Assembly: GCA_004525335.1 (NCBI GenBank)
Contig: SPCL01000129.1
Coordinates: 1 to 5,782, forward strand
From: Thermodesulfobacteriales bacterium
Lineage (GTDB): Bacteria; Desulfobacterota_D; UBA1144; Nemesobacterales; UBA2774
Direction: 5' to 3'
DNA length: 5,782 nt
In this document: positions 5,174-5,782 of the stretch, piece by piece
Position numbering within the stretch: position 1 is the first letter of the stretch
Layout of the letters: each line of letters opens with the position of its first letter
Made by a program: the position numbers and the translations under genes
Notes under the pieces: model-generated
What the model was told of the DNA's origin: nothing
What the model saw: only the letters and a program-made list of their open reading frames with translations
The model's database searches: none

Positions 5174-5782
5174 ATGGGAATAAATATTTATCAAGTTGAT
5201 GCATTCACAAATGAACCTTTTTCGGGTAATCCGGCAGCTGTTTGCATCCTAGACAATGAAGCTGATGAAAACTGGATGCAAAATATTGCAGGTGAAATGA
5301 ACCTCTCAGAAACTGCATTCTTGTACAGTGTTGGAGATAGTTTTAACCTCAGATGGTTTACACCAACGGTTGAAGTTGATCTTTGCGGTCATGCCACATT
5401 GGCTAGCGCGCATATATTATGGGAAGAGTGCTATCTGGAATCCTCTGAGATAGCGCAATTTAATACAAGAAGCGGGCTACTAACAGCTTCAAAGAACGCT
5501 GATATTATTGAACTTGATTTTCCATCAGACCCTGAACAAGAAGCTCCTATTCCCGAAGGTCTCAAAGAGGGCTTAGGGGTTAACCCTATCTATGTAGGAA
5601 AAAATAGTTTTGATTATCTGGTTCAGGTAGAAGATGAAGAAAAAGTTAGGAACTTAAATCCAAATTTTGATTTATTGAAGACAGTCCCAGCCAGAGGGAT
5701 TATTGTTACTAGCGTTTGTGAGTCGGATCAATATGATTTTGTGTCCAGATTCTTTGCCCCAGCAGCGGGGATCAATGAAGAC
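5174..5782 (+). CDS. PhzF family isomerase/epimerase, partial at C terminus
   Basis: The frame is open from the ATG to the right edge, giving 203 residues. It starts with YQVDAFTNEPFSGNPAAVC (residues 6-24), the hallmark of PhzF/DapF-fold proteins. Then come MNLSETAF (42-49) with the catalytic Glu46, RWFTPTVEVDLCGHATLASA (60-79) with H73, RGIIVTS (174-180) and FFAPAAGINED (193-203). The window ends at the Asp where family members continue with PVTGSAH. Total family length is usually near 260-300 residues, so about a quarter to a third is missing. PhzF itself isomerises a phenazine precursor, but most homologues have unknown substrates and there are no phenazine genes here. The upstream GAGGAT lies about 10 nt before the ATG, a rather long spacing. 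The gene is divergent from panB. A link to pantothenate metabolism is not supported beyond adjacency. Confidence 0.93.
   Translation, partial: MGINIYQVDAFTNEPFSGNPAAVCILDNEADENWMQNIAGEMNLSETAFLYSVGDSFNLRWFTPTVEVDLCGHATLASAHILWEECYLESSEIAQFNTRSGLLTASKNADIIELDFPSDPEQEAPIPEGLKEGLGVNPIYVGKNSFDYLVQVEDEEKVRNLNPNFDLLKTVPARGIIVTSVCESDQYDFVSRFFAPAAGINED

Noticed and set aside
5157..5183. ATG at 5157 as an earlier start for the PhzF-like gene
   Set aside because: It is out of frame and stops after eight codons. The conserved PhzF N terminus begins within a few residues of the ATG at 5174.

Overview
The window is an A+T-rich bacterial segment with tightly packed genes, most of them on the minus strand. 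No rRNA, tRNA, transposase, insertion sequence or CRISPR array is visible. The sequence alone does not fix the phylum. The panB-panC-panD order, the short spacers and the sigma70-like promoters fit an ordinary bacterium, and the putative lipid-headgroup genes suggest a role in the envelope. A Gram-negative host is plausible but not shown.

Region 1 (1-2690, minus strand) is a likely three-gene operon read from a near-consensus promoter at 2662-2690. Its order is a LicC-like sugar/alcohol-phosphate cytidylyltransferase (2545-1772), a two-domain CDP-alcohol phosphatidyltransferase (1767-445), and an aspartyl/asparaginyl beta-hydroxylase-family protein (from 425, cut by the window start). Spacers are 4 and about 19 nt. 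The likely logic is that the first enzyme makes a CDP-activated polar group and the second transfers its phospho-alcohol part within the membrane. The third may hydroxylate a lipid, peptide or amino-acid substrate. The second protein also carries an N-terminal nucleotidyltransferase-like domain whose key motifs look lost, so activation may have moved to the separate first gene. The leader of this operon has a very strong Shine-Dalgarno sequence with no ordinary start codon behind it.

Region 2 (2789-5060, minus strand) is a complete panB-panC-panD operon for pantothenate, the precursor of coenzyme A. PanB and PanC overlap by 8 nt, and PanD follows after 26 nt. PanB makes ketopantoate, PanD makes beta-alanine, and PanC joins pantoate to beta-alanine. 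The ketopantoate reductase step (PanE or IlvC) is not in the window.

Region 3 (4853-5173) is the 321-nt divergent spacer between panB and a phzF-family gene. On the minus strand it holds, in transcription order, a 20-bp inverted repeat, a TTGACA promoter, a 69-nt element closed by a perfect 7-bp stem, an intrinsic terminator ending 17 nt before the panB start, and a weak ribosome binding site. The 3' arm of the element's closing stem could also pair with that binding site. This makes a cis-acting RNA switch or attenuator for pantothenate synthesis a strong candidate and is the most interesting signal in the window. On the plus strand the spacer holds a TATAAT-type promoter for the PhzF-like protein, which runs off the right edge.
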